Source of the DNA: Amoebophrya sp. A120 | Taxonomy: Eukaryota; Sar; Dinophyceae; Syndiniales; Amoebophryaceae | Direction: 5' to 3' | Assembly (NCBI GenBank): GCA_905178155.1 | Contig: CAJINV010000005.1 | Span: 6,249,207-6,313,206 of the forward strand | DNA: 64,000 nucleotides | Shown: positions 21,167 through 33,200 of the stretch, in pieces | Position numbering within the stretch: position 1 is the stretch's first letter | Layout of the letters: each line of letters opens with the position of its first letter | Notes under the pieces: generated by a model | Seen by the model: only the letters and a program-made list of their open reading frames with translations | Database searches by the model: none | What the model was told of the DNA's origin: nothing | Translations under genes and position numbers: made by a program

Positions 21167-22400
21167 GGCTACCACTAGTACGACCTTTGAACTTACTTAC
21201 AACTTGGTTTGTACGTTTATACAAGTGTATTTGGGTAAAAATATTTGCCGAAACAGAAGCGCGTAGTACGGATGATTTGAAAAATGATCTTACAAGTGGA
21301 AGTGCTCGTAGGTCGTGCAACAAATAAAGAAAAGTGCCTTTAGTGCCAGTGTCAGAAGTGTGTAGAAAATCTTACAGAAGTACCGTGTGAATAAACCAAT
21401 CTTCAGAAAAGAAACGAGGTTGTGTCAACAATTGTAAAAAAATCACCTTGTACTGTATAGATGAAATCGCTAATCCTAGCACGATCGAAACAAAAAACTC
21501 TCAACGCTGCCGTAGCCGTACTCTCAGCGATGACAACTTGACGAAATAAAGTTCTCTCTTGTACAACTGCGGTCTCGCTGTCAAATCATCGGCATTTGCA
21601 GGCTGTGAAAGAGCATCTTCGTGAAAGCAAAGATCCTCTCATTGTTGTTTGTAATCATAGCTGTCCACTCGCAATAACAGTAATCTGGCTGTAGCTTTCA
21701 CTCCTTTGATTCGAGCATCTATTCATTTTACCGGACTTTATTGGTAGCAGGCCTAGGGATAGGATTTTGAACTGAGATGAGCAAGACCTGTAGTACAAGA
21801 GCCGCAGTTTATTTTTTCCCGATGCTGGCCACAATGCGCGACAGAGATCCTCACGAAAGACGTGCAAGGGTGGCGCGTACCACAGACACATCTGATACGA
21901 TGTTTTTCGTTCTCGCCAACAACTGGAACTCAATGTTCGTCGTGGTAAAACTAGATGAGATCCACCACCAGCACCACAAGAATAGGTCGGCTATCGGGGC
22001 ACTTCTTCCCACTAAATTTTGATGTTCGTAAAGTCACCAGTCGACCGCACGACAATGTGCGAAAGTTTTCGTTTCTTTCCGCGATATGATTCATCTCGAC
22101 TTCGAGAGACGAAAGCTGTCATAAATTTCAGTGATCGTGTTCGTGATCATGATTCGTGTTTGATACAATTGAGATGAGACAAGAAGAGCAGTACGTACAC
22201 TAGAACCAAGCACTGCTTACTTAATCATCTTGGTTCTACTTGTTTTCTGGTAGCAACGAGGCTAGAGCTATCCCTACCTCGTTCCATGCTCCTTTCCCTT
22301 TGCCACGATTTCGCATGACAAACTCGACTTTCACCGTGGTATCAACACCAGTTCTGTATTCTCAACAGGACAAGAACAACCAGCAATAAATATTCTGATG
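21167..22400. other. Intergenic region, no gene supported
   Basis: About 1.2 kb upstream of the kleisin ATG and downstream of the next stop. Open stretches are short and without coding character. No introner and no repeat is seen. Confidence 0.5.
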
Positions 22401-24583
22401 CTAGATGCCCAACAGCAAATTGTGGTAATCCAGCATTTCCTGATCCTCCTCGTTGTTCTCGTTTTGCGGTTTATTCGCGTTGCTGTTCTCCCCCACCGCA
22501 GCTCCATTCGCAGTGTTATTTGTATTGCCGTTTGTCGCATCACCTCCCTGATTTGCCATGCCAGGCTGCTGCCCAGCACCACCTGCATTGTTGTTCCCCG
22601 CAGCACCAGCGAGCAACGCCTTCTCCTCTAATTGCTGCAACTTTTGATTCTGCACTTGCTGCTGAAAGCCCGCAAGCAGGTTTTGCTGGTGCCCAGAAGA
22701 GGCAGCTGCACCTGCAGCTCCCTGCTGCATTTGTAGTCCTCCTGGTCCTGTTCCAAAGCCGCCAGCAGGAGCGCCTAAAGGATTGTTGTTCATCTGATTG
22801 CTCGGCATTTCAAACGCCTGCTGTGTCATCACGACATCTCCAACTGTGTTTTGCTGGATTTGGTTTTGGTTCTGCATCTGCTGTGGTCCTCCCTGCACCA
22901 TCCCCATTCCGTAAACCGCACTACTCGCACTCGCCCCGATGTTATGAAGGTGCACAACTCCCCCTCGTCCCCCTCATTTGTATTGCATGAACAGCAATAC
23001 AAACACCAGCGCAGCACGTGGAGCCTGTTTGGGCTTCCGCCGGATGAATCTGTCATGCAAAGAGTGCTACAGGGAAGCACTTGGCTTTCGGCTTTTGCAT
23101 GACAAGTGAGGGGGAAGGGCGGGAGTTGTGCACTCTCATAGATATTCGTCGGCAGTAGCATCTGATTCGCTTGCCGATTCGTCGTGGACCCACTTCCGTC
23201 ATTCTCCGTATTAACGCCGGTAGCGGCCGTGTTGAAATTCCCCGTCTGATTTGTCGTTTTCCCGAGCCCACCCACATCCACGCCCATGAGCAACGCCGCG
23301 GCGTTCCGCTTCAACGTTTCCGTGTTGTGCTTCGCGACGCGGTGCGCTGGGTTTCGCGGATCAAACTTCTCCGCGGACGTTGGGGTCGTTAACCCCCCGG
23401 CGCCCGGATTGCTCCGTGTGCTCATATCACCTCCTGTCGTCCCTAAAGGCGCGTTTGGATTGATATTCCTCACCGCCCGCGACTGCAGATGGCCGGCGAA
23501 AGTGGCACTCACGTCGGCGCTACTACTCCCGGGAGTGATGGCTCCGCCCAGTTTCTGCACCTTGTCGCCGACGAGCACACTGCCCATGTTACTCGCCGTT
23601 TGGAGGTTGATTAACGCCTGGGTTACCAAAGCGGTTGCCTCTGCTTTCCTTGTCGTTTCGGTGTTCTTCCCCTCCAGCATGTCGAACCCGACAGGGAGAT
23701 TTAACTGGTCGTGCTTGTGGTTCACGTTGGAAGCAGTGTGTGCGTCTCTTGGCGAGATCTTCTTCCCACCTTGCCCCCCTGGCAGGTGCGTGCCGAAGCC
23801 CAAAGTTGTACTTGTCGGAGTTTGCAATGAATTGCTGTTATTCGTATTGTTGTTCCCCATAAGGGGGAGTGGCAATGCGCGGGAGTTTTGGCTTCTCGTG
23901 CTGCCAAAACCAGGTGGTCCTGCTCCGCCGACGTTGGTAGGCGTTTGGTTTCTTCCAGTGCCTATTGGCAAAGGTAGGACGGACGGAGCAGCTTGGGCTG
24001 AAGCTCCCGTTGGCCCGAGTGTAGGGGAAAGCGTAGAAGATCCACCAACCGGGAATGTGCTGAAGTCCTTCGATCCCTTCGGACCTAATTTGCTCAGTTG
24101 CTGCGCACCCTTGACGCCCTTCGCTGCGAGCCTCGCAGCCATGGAAGGGGAGCCGATGGTGAGGTTGCCGCTACCATCAATCCGGTTCACGACCGGAATG
24201 AAATTTGGATTGAGACTGGAGGAAGAGACGGCCGGTGGGGAAATGACCGGAGGGGGAGGGAGAGGAAGTTGTGGCGATTTTGGTGGCGGGGGGAGGAGAG
24301 AAGTTGTACTATTACCTGACACGTCGGGCGGATTTATCTGCAACAGGTTCGGCACAACTGGTGGTGGTTGATTGTTCACTGCTGGATTGTTGTTTATTGT
24401 CGTGCTAGAGCTAGTTTTGTCGCTGGCTAGCATGATCTTCTTCCACGGCGCATCTTCCTCGACCGCTTGCTTTTCGATGTTCCAAGGTGCCTCTTCTGCG
24501 ACTTTTCGCCTTTTCCTTTTCTCGCCTTTTCGCTTCTTGCCCGCTTGCGCTTTCATCACGGCCTGGAATGAGGTTTTATTCAT
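22401..24583 (-). CDS. Low-complexity Q/N/G/P-rich protein, unknown function
   Basis: ATG at 24583 (MNKTSFQAVMKAQ), stop TAG at 22401, 659 residues in two exons (24583-23141 and 22937-22401). The N-terminus is strongly basic (KKRKGEKRKRRK), a likely nuclear localisation signal, followed by two APW motifs (EEAPWN and EDAPWK). A Pro-rich segment follows (PPPPKSPQLPLPPPP), then Gly/Ser/Thr/Asn-rich sequence and a helical, more ordered segment near residues 300-400 (KAEATALVTQALINLQ). The C-terminal exon is Gln/Asn/Gly-rich and ends in an acidic DQEMLDYHNLLLGI. Such a layout suits a nuclear or RNA-associated scaffold, but that is inference. The first exon of 1.44 kb carries no introner. Confidence 0.78.
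22943..23140. mobile_element. Introner, family I (single copy)
   Basis: TIR GTGCACAACTCCCCCTCGTC on the left, GGGCGGGAGTTGTGCAC on the right; no other copy in the window. TSD GATGT/GATAT, one mismatch. The interior has the usual TCTGTCATGCAAAG and TGCATGACAAG words. Removal joins LPTN/IGASA. Confidence 0.88.
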
Positions 24584-24761
24584 GATGGCATGATCATGTG
24601 TAGCAAGAGGAAGAGGAAGACACAATTTTTGCATGACAAATCCAAATTCGGATTTGGAGGTCACTTTCAGCGGATAATTTCAGCACCATTCCGAAGCCTA
24701 TTTCGCACAAACGCTAAATGGCAAGAAGTGGAAACAACTACTTACATAATTCTATTCAAAT

Positions 24762-27077
24762 CTATACCTCTCTCTCCCCCTGGTAATCTCGGACTTGAAA
24801 CAGCATCTCCTCCTTTTTCAGTTCCAAAAGCCGTTGGTCCAGTTTTTTTTTCCGATCCTCCAGCTCTTTCACTTTTTTGAACCCGTTCTTGAACGCCGCT
24901 CGTTGCTCTTCCCGCATACCGAGCGTGGAAACCCCGCCGTATTCCTCCGCGATAGTTTCCTCGACTTCTACCTCCTGAAACTGCGGCTTCACGTAGAGCG
25001 TCGATTGCTCCTTGGCTTTTTTCTCCCGATCTTCCTTTCGGATCAGGTCTAGGTGTATCAAATGCAAAAATGTCTGGGTCTGGAAGGATGCAAGGTTTGT
25101 CATCCACATTTTGCATGACTCCTGATGTCTGTGATGCATGCCCTAGCATCACAGATTTTGTGAGGGCTTCCTGATGCCTCTATCGCATGAGAAATGCCGT
25201 GTCGCCCTGGCAAAAACTGGACCGCTTTTGCTGTTCATGCAATACAGATTCTTGTAGAATAAGAATTCAGACGCAGCATCACAAGTTGCATCCTTCCAGA
25301 TCCAGAGATATTTGCAATGCATAAGGTGCATATCAGACACGTGCTCCTCGTGATTCTGCTCTTTCGAATTCGTCGCCACGATGGGTTGCTGATAAGATTT
25401 TTTGACGTTCTTTTATTGTTGTAAACGATACATGTATTGCGAAGAGTCGCAAGACAATATAGTTCTGTGATGCATAATTTCAGCGCACGATATGTTGTTC
25501 TATCTGTCAGTACAATCTATACCTCGTAAAGCGTCCTGGGGTCCACTAAAGGGTTCCCGGCGTCCACTATCGCCGCAAAGCTCGGGCGCAATTCCAAGTT
25601 CGTGTGCTGCACGTAGCACCCGAAAAATTCATTCGCGACGGTTTGCAAATCCTGTTCCTCCTGGTATTGGATTACCAAATACGCTTCCGGCTCCCCCTTA
25701 TCCGGGATGGCGCAGTCGAAAGAAGTTGTTCTTGTCGCGTCGTTGTGGTCCGGTGGATTTGGCTGCTGATACTTGTTCTTCGTGGATGAAGTCGTTGCTG
25801 TTGTCCCTGGCGGTGTAGAAGTTATCAGATGAATTTTCGCCGATTCAACGTCGAACCCGAAGGCTTTGAAATATTTCATCCAGGCCGACCCGGGGAACAA
25901 GTCGTATTTCTTGCGTTTTTTGCTCTTTTCCGCGATTTTGTCCGGAATGAACCACCTCCGGGGCCAGGGACCGAGGCGGAGGGCGATTTTTTCCGCCTTG
26001 GACAGCTCGCGGAGACCGGAGACGACCTGTGGGGATTTTGTTTGCGATAGTTGTACAACATGTACAACGGCGGTCTAGTTCTAGAAGAGCGCCTTGTATA
26101 ATGCAAAGAACTGAATACAACTTCTTCTACCCTGGTACTCGTTGAAGATTCATTTCGCCATGCAAGAAGATCAGCTTCATGAATATATCCCGTGCTAAGT
26201 AAGTACTTACCGCTCGTCTCCTCCTGTTGATCTCCTTTTCCGACAGTGTATCCCGGATTTGCGCTACCCGCAACGTGATGATTTTCTTCTCTTCCTTTTC
26301 CTCGGGATTGTCTTTATCATCGGCACTTTCCCCCACTGCCGCTGCACTTTGCTCTTTTGATATTCTCTGGTTATTTACCAAATTTATCAACTGCCCGTCA
26401 CTCGCCGCCCCCTCGATGCTGATTAGATCGAATATCCTCTCCAGCCCGATCGCGTCTTGCAACGCCGATTCCTCGTGTGCGAACAGCACTTTTTTCTCTT
26501 CCAACCGCTTCAAATTTTCTTCGTTTCCGAGAAAATTTATCGACTCCGCCCAGCTGGTCGCTTGGTCGAGGTCGGAGGCGTCGAGATGGGTGGGCGGGAC
26601 CAGCTGTGATAGTTAGTGATCATCGGTTTTATTATGCAAGACAACATTCCGCATGTAGCTGCGCTTGCGCATGATCCAAAAGGAGATGTAATGCAGATCG
26701 AACATTCCGACCCGTAGGTACTGAAACTGGTTGCGGCTCGATGCGGGTTCTTTCAATAACAATTGCAATTTGTATATTACCTTCGTCCTCCACACCATGG
26801 GCCTTAAAATTTTTGGCATGCTGTTTACATCGGTATTCTCTGCGTTTTTCGTGAGCCATCTTGGCTCCGTCGAACTACCGGATGCTGCGGACGTCCCGGC
26901 CAGTGGGCTAGTCTTGGGCGAAGACTGCGGAACTGCAGAGGACCCAGTGGTCTTTGGCGAAGACATCGGGACCGTGGGAAGAAGTGCAGGTGCTGCACCA
27001 CCTTTGGGACTTGTTGTCGCAGGTGCCGCAGCAGCAGTCGCTGTTGAATCGATTTCCATTGGGACGGGGTCGGACAT
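24762..27077 (-). CDS. Unknown 522-residue protein with three GT-AG introns and one introner
   Basis: ATG at 27077 (MSDPVPMEID), stop at 24762. Exons are 27077-26781, 26603-26211, 26026-25523, 25409-25324 and 25050-24762; the sum is 1569 nt. Introns 26604-26780, 26027-26210 and 25410-25522 have GT-AG ends and no TIR; the fourth is an introner. The N-terminus is Ala/Ser/Pro/Thr-rich. It is followed by charged helices (residues about 100-230) with KRLEEKKVLFAHEE and KEINRRRRAVVSG. A folded-looking centre (LGPWPRRWFIPDKIAEKSKK, then YDLFPGSAWMKYFKAFGF) and a C-terminal coiled coil (KKVKELEDRKKKLDQRLLEL) complete it. The family is not recognised. Confidence 0.8.
25056..25323. mobile_element. Introner, family B
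   Basis: TSD AGGTG, exact. Removal joins VSDMH/LDLIR. Confidence 0.92.
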
Positions 27078-28207
27078 TTTCCCGGACTTTTTAGTTGTGG
27101 GAAAATGAGAAAAACGTTGAGGTTAGCCCCTCGGCCTTGCTGTCCAGCTTACTCCTGAAGATTTTTCAGTGGCGTCGGCAAGATCGGCAAATCACTCACA
27201 GCACCACCACGACGACCTCCTCGATGCGGCCTGTCTGTGCCTGCGAATTAATTGCAGTCTAGTACCAAGACTGGAAATACTTAAACAAAATCCCTGTGGT
27301 TTCGTAATGCAGGTGGTGTTAAGAAAAATTCAAATCTCGGGTCGTCTATTGCATGATCAAGCCTTCTGGAGGATCTTGAACTTCTACAAGGGCCGTGAGT
27401 CGTGCCTAGGTAGACAAAACAAGTTGTTGGCTAGTAGCGAAGTCCGCTTTGAAAGCCGAAGCTGTCAGATAGAAGAACGAAGGCCCTCTTCCTTTTGCTT
27501 CTGGAGTATATCAGGAGGTACAGATTTCTATGTCGCTAGAAAAAAGTAAGTAAGGTAGACAACAAACTAGGGCTAGAAGTACAGGTCGCTTCATGTAGCT
27601 TTGAAAATGCGTTGTGTGTTCACGTACAGACAGACCTACCTAATTTCTTCTTGTCGTCGATGAAACTACTGACTGTCTTTTTTTGAAGAGTTGCGGGCAT
27701 ATGATTATCTTAATACCGGGATCTTGTTCAAGTGCAACCATGCGAACCACATCTTCTTCACCGGCACGGATCGATTTTTGAATCGTACTCAACATGATTT
27801 TTCAAAACGTAGAGAACAATGAAGAGCAACAGCTAGGAGTGAGCTGGGAAGTGAATTTGGAAAATTTTTTGTATCTTCGCTTGTTTGTCTTCTGGTAAAC
27901 AATTGCTTCGATCTGCTCGTCCGGTCGTGCTGACGCAAGCTGCAGTCTATCTGCAATTATGGCAAAAGAAAATTTTCTTGTCTCTGGTCTGTGTTCTCGA
28001 GTGCTGTCGCTTTTCTTATAGAAAATTTCATTAATTGTAGCATCTAGATCTACTTTGCCTTCCTCTTGCTGAGAGGTCGAGAGATTTTCAAAAGAAAGCT
28101 CAGTGTCCGGTCTCTACGTGGTCTTTAGATTTTCTTTACTTGAGCATGTTGTTTTGCACGCTTTCTGAGGCTACAAAGGATCCGTAGTTATAATTGGGAA
28201 CTTTAGC
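27078..28207. other. Intergenic region, no gene supported
   Basis: About 1.1 kb. A 126-codon plus-strand open stretch at 27169-27549 opposes the gene direction, lacks recognisable domains and is not called. The rest is AT-rich without repeats. Confidence 0.45.
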
Positions 28208-29936
28208 TTATCTCGCCTCTACTTTTTTTTCCGAATCATTAACAGCAAAATTCCTTCGTATTTCGACATAGACGTCATCAGAAGATTCATACAAAGTTGT
28301 ATTCGACACGACTCCTGGCCGAATCGTGACGGTATAATTCTCCTGGCGGTTCTGCTTCTCCGCGAGAGGCGATGAATAAACTACGCGAGCTAATGCTTTT
28401 CGCAAAAAGATCCTTTCTTCTTTTTATTCGACCTCTACGAAAATGAAAAGGAGCGATGATGCTATTTGAATCGCTAGATTTGCGTTTGATGTCAAGTGGT
28501 TCCTGTTCCTGGTGTTTAGTTTTCGTAGCGCGAGTTGCGTCACAACTAGTTGTAAGCTTACTAGCATCTGCAGTGCTCTTTGATACCATTACGAGAGAGC
28601 TATCAGTACTACAACTACTAGGTTCATGCACCCCACCATAATTCCTGCTCTGTCGCCCCGATTCGTCTGCTTCTGCTTCATCAGATTCAGATGCTGCTTC
28701 ATCGTCTTCATCTCCAGCCAACAGGAACCGCGAAGCTAACACTACTTCCTGATCCACTGAAGCGTGCTCCGACCCAAAACCGCTCAGCGTCACCCGCCAA
28801 TCATCGATATCCCAACACTGGTAGGAACAACACACCTGCCGACTATCGTGGTGAAAACTTCTTGGCCCAAGAGAAAGGGAAGTTTGTGTTGCACTTGCAG
28901 CTACTGCATGCACATGCACTTGCACCTACCTACTAAAGGAGGAGGAGTTATTTCTTTATACAGCGCATGTTTCGGGGGGCGACCCAAGGCATGCATCCAT
29001 ACAGAATTCGTGTACTGTCTACGCTCTGTGCAACACAAACTTCACCCGATGAACTTCTTGACCCAAACTCTTTCACTTCCCTAGCTCCGCACCTGTTTGT
29101 ACGCCGGATCGCCGCCGAACGTCGGCCCCCGATGTGCCGACCAGGGGAAAGAAATCAAATCCTTGAATTTGCAGTTGTGCTTGTACTTCGTCCGAAACCA
29201 CAGCAACCCGAACAGACCGCACCACCCCTGACAGTGCGCTACCTCGTCGCCGAACTTCGTGAGTTATGAACTGCAAAAATGTCTGGGTCGGGAAGATTCC
29301 GAGATTTGTCATGCAGTTTGTCCAAGTTCCACCACGTCTGGAGTGCAGGGCCTAGCATCACAGGCTCTGCAGCCCCTTGGTGATGCCTATACTGCATGAA
29401 AAATGCCCTCTCAGCATGGCCAGAAGTGGGCACCTTAATCTTTTGCACGTTATGCATCACAGATCTTTGTAGGATCCGAAACACACATCACAAGTTCGCA
29501 TCCTTCCAGACCCAGACATTTTTGCATTTGATATCAGTTTGCAGTTCACAAACTCCCCCTGACTCGTGCACAGGGCCTTTTTCGCCGCCCGCATCACCGT
29601 GGCGTACAGACGTGGGACGCCGATAATCGATCCGAGGTTCTTGAAACTGGTTTTGATGGGTTTATGATAGTTATGTTGGCCGTGCTTGCGTTGTAGTTGA
29701 GGCAGGAGCGCCGGCGGGTGCACTTGTGTAGTTCTTGTTGGTGACGTACTACTAGATGATGCGCCGCTCGTGGCGAGAAAAGAAGTTGCGGATGAGCTTC
29801 CGCACTGTGACCGCCCGGCCAAGGGAGCTAGTGGTCGATTGAGAAAATCCTGTAGTGCAGAAAGAACATCATGGCGGCTTAGAAGAGTCGTGCTGGTCAG
29901 AGAAGCACTACCGCCGGATAAGGATGCTGTCATCAT
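28208..29936 (-). CDS. Unknown protein with Cys/Trp-rich middle segment
   Basis: ATG at 29936 (MMTASLSGGS). Exon 1 (29936-29534) is Ser/Thr-rich and then reads IKTSFKNLGSIIGVPRLY. After the introner, exon 2 (29259 to about 29100) reads KFGDEVAHCQGWCGLFGLLW and KYKHNCKFKDLISFPWSAHR, a compact Cys/Trp/aromatic region. The next intron begins around GTGCGGAGC and its acceptor is unresolved. A later exon (about 28840-28440) contains YQCWDIDDWRVTLSGFGSEH, then an acidic Glu/Asp/Ser/Ala-rich linker and a basic segment (KRKSSDSN). The last exon ends either at 28287 or 28208. No family is recognised; exons 1 and 2 are firm and the 3' half is tentative. Confidence 0.6.
29265..29533. mobile_element. Introner, family B
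   Basis: TSD TGAGT/TCAGT, one mismatch. Removal joins VNCKL/TKFGD. Confidence 0.9.
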
Positions 29937-30241
29937 CTTTGCGATCCGTAATACCCTTCACGACCGGTTTCTCGTTCCCTGATCCGAAGATGCAGTTGTT
30001 CTAATTAGTCTCTGGAGAGGTCCTCGTAAAAATAGCACGAAGTTGAATGAGTGACAGTGGCTTTCAAGCATGCCGCGGCGACGAAATCTGTCCGAATCAG
30101 TATGACGAACGGATGATCGCGCTGTCTCGCGCTCCACTTTTTGTGCGGTCGAGGTCGGCTCCGACAACTCACTCTCATCTCATCCTCATCGGTCGTGTTG
30201 TTACGAAAACCGATAATCGAAAACAAGCTGTGACAACAGTG
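29937..30241. other. Intergenic, between SUV3 stop and next start
   Basis: About 305 bp. Nothing recognisable beyond ordinary spacer. Confidence 0.5.
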
Positions 30242-33200
30242 CTATACTGAGCAAGAAGTGCCTGATGTGGACGGATCGTTATTGTCATCATCATGTTGTG
30301 GCTCTGGGTCGATGTCGACCTCTACCTCGTTCGCTTCACAGCTCGCATCGAAAGTTGAAGAAGATGTTGACGTAGTAGAGGCGGCACTGTATTTTCCTTC
30401 ATCGCCGCGTTCGTCTTCATCTTCCGCACAGGCATTTTCTTGTTCCACCAAAGAAAGCGCACTCGTATCAATACTTTCCTCCAGCTCCAGCCTCATCTCG
30501 AGCAGTTTCAAAATTTTCGCAGCGCAATTCTTCCGGATTCTTTTCGCCTTTCGCAAATCTTCCTCCGAAAACACACGGCTTGATGATGATGTGGCGGTTG
30601 CGCCGGTGAAGATTTTTATTCCCATCCCCTGGTCATCAGCACTGCTGGTGTGTTCATCTGTTGCTCCCGTGTAGATGAAGTTTCGTTCAAAATGGTTCGC
30701 TAGCCAGAGGTACAAATCACAAATTTTGTGACAGCTCTCCAGTCGCAGAACGTCCTGGATAGAAAAATGGCGGTTTTTTCCACTGGAGGACATGCTCAAC
30801 ATCTCCGCTTCGTTTTCCACTTGATGTAGTGCTGTCCCCTGCTGCTCTCCTGCATCAGTTCTGCTAACTTCGGCCCCGTTGCTCGTCCCATAGTTCATCT
30901 GCAGTGGCGTTTCCGGCCGGTGTCCATCGGCGTGATCAGCTTTGAGGATCGTGCTGCAGCTTTCTTGTTCTAGAATGGCAGCACCACCGGCAGTCGTAGC
31001 TTCAGAAGAAGGAGTTGTGTTGCTATCATCGTCCACCCCAGCATGATCATCAAGATGCAGCCTTACATTGTCCAAACTAATCCTCCTCCGGTTGCTCAAA
31101 ACGTATCCTGTGCAAAAGTATCGCATTCGTAGTAATTGCAATCATGCATTACAAGTTTTTTTCTAAAGGTGAATCCGCATTACAGATTTTATTTCTCATG
31201 CTGAGGAAATTTGTAATGCATTTATACGAGTTGTACGATAGATACTTTTGCAATGCATAAAACGTACTCCCGGACGAAGGTCTTCAAAGCGCTCAAAACC
31301 TCAATCTCCTCCGGCTCCACATTCGGGGCGGAGGCGAAGAGAAACAACTCCCGGATGGTTAGCAAGTGGATCTTCATGCCGGTGGAGGTGCAGGAGTCAG
31401 AGTCTGGGGTGTTTGTCATGTTGTTTCCAGATGAGTTTGAATAAAACGCGTCCAGGTCGGTGAGGCGGCAAATCTGTATCATTTGCTGCAAGTTTTGCAG
31501 CTGGAAGTAATCATCCGTGGTTGCGTGGTGTTGGAACATTTGTAGCAAGTCGGAGAATTTGAGCTCTTTGTCGTGGTGACCAGTGACCGAGATCTCTCGT
31601 TCGAATTTTTCCAGCATCTGCACCTCCATCGGGATCGTGAAGACAGGGAGAGCTGCACCAGAAGTTTCCTGGTTTTGCTCTGCAACTTGGTCTTCTTGCC
31701 CTTGGCCTTGCGTAACTACGGCAGCCGACTTCGTCCTTGTGTCGCTACTTGAAGAAGAAGTCGCGAGACATTTCCGCAGGTACCGTAAATCCTCTGGCAC
31801 AAACGCGCCCACCCGGCCGCTGCTGGTTGATGCAGCAAGAACACTTTGATGCGCTCCTCCCGCTTCACATGTAGTTGCGGCGCGCGGTAACGACACCCCT
31901 CTCCCTATCCTATGTAAAAACGTCCCCACACCATAGTTGTATTGCAAATCTGCATGCTGAAGTTGTTTCTCATGCGGAGCCCCATGAGAAGCATTTTCCA
32001 GTCGTGTTTTGCAATTTGTCATGCTCCAATCAGCATGATATACTAGGTCTGTGATGCTGCTGAGCTAGCTCAAACAGCACTACGCTACGAGTCCAAATCT
32101 GTCATGCAAGACAGCCAAAACATGTGGATTTGTCTAGCCAATCCGCCATCTTGACTATGGGGTGGGGACGTTTTTACATAGGATACTCCCCGCCCTCCCC
32201 GCGATCTGCCTAACCTCGTCCTCCGACAGCTTTCTCCTCTTATTCCCGTCGAATTTTGACGTTGCAGAGAACAAAATCCGTTTGATCCTCAGATTCACCC
32301 CGAGCCCGATACAATCAGTTGCGATGAGGACAGGAATTTTCATGTTGTGTTGTTCTTGCGATGATGTAGCAGCACGAGCAGCAGAACGACAACCAGGTTT
32401 CGGTTCTTGTGTCGCATTTTTACCTAGGACTTTCGCTGTGTAAAACTCCGCACAAATTTCGTTGAATTTCTGCACCTGCTTCTGACGCACTTCGGGCGGA
32501 AGCGTCCCGTACAGAACGATAGGGTTGTACTTCGTCGTTTCTTCTTGTAGCTGTTGGCCTTGATCCTCAAGAAGGCCCGCACCGCAGCTACTCGCTTTAC
32601 TAGAAGAAGAGCAAGAATTCTGTTCCAATTCGTGTTTCAATCTGAACACTTCCTTCCTCGAAAAGGCGATGATGCAGTCCCCGGGAAGAATCTCCCTGCA
32701 AGGCTTTCCCTCCACGTGTAATGGGCCGTTTAACCGCTCGTACTTGCGGGATTGGATGTAGTTTTGATCCATGGGTGGAATAAATGGCAAGCATGTTGTT
32801 GACAAACTGTAGTCCCCTGCTCGTCGAACGAGCAACAGTTTTTCCATGATGTGATGCAGCAATCTCTTCTCCACTTTCTCGTCCGGACTCAGAAAGCCGC
32901 ACAGGTGGACTTTCTGTTGCAGGTTGGTCTGCATGTAGTTTGTCGACATTGATGTTCCAGCAGGAGCAAAAGAAACATCGGAGGCTGCGGCTCCAGAAGA
33001 AGTAGTTTTCGTGGTGAAACAGGTCATCAGGGCTTTGAGATACCCTGGGCCTCTCACGGGGTCGAAAAGTAGTTGAAATTCGTCGAGGATGATGTTGATG
33101 TTCATGATGCTGTGCTGTTTGCCTTTGTCATGCGAAACACCATCGGAAGTAGTAGAAGAAACAATCGTCTCGAAGAAACTGGGAAACATCTCCGTTGTGC

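Noticed and set aside
23286-24371. 361-codon plus-strand frame opposite the Q/N-rich gene
   Set aside because: Shadow of the minus-strand exon; the minus frame has an ATG, a basic N-terminus and an introner junction in phase.
27169-27549. 126-codon plus-strand frame
   Set aside because: No domain, low complexity absent but no similarity, opposite strand in an intergenic gap; not enough evidence.
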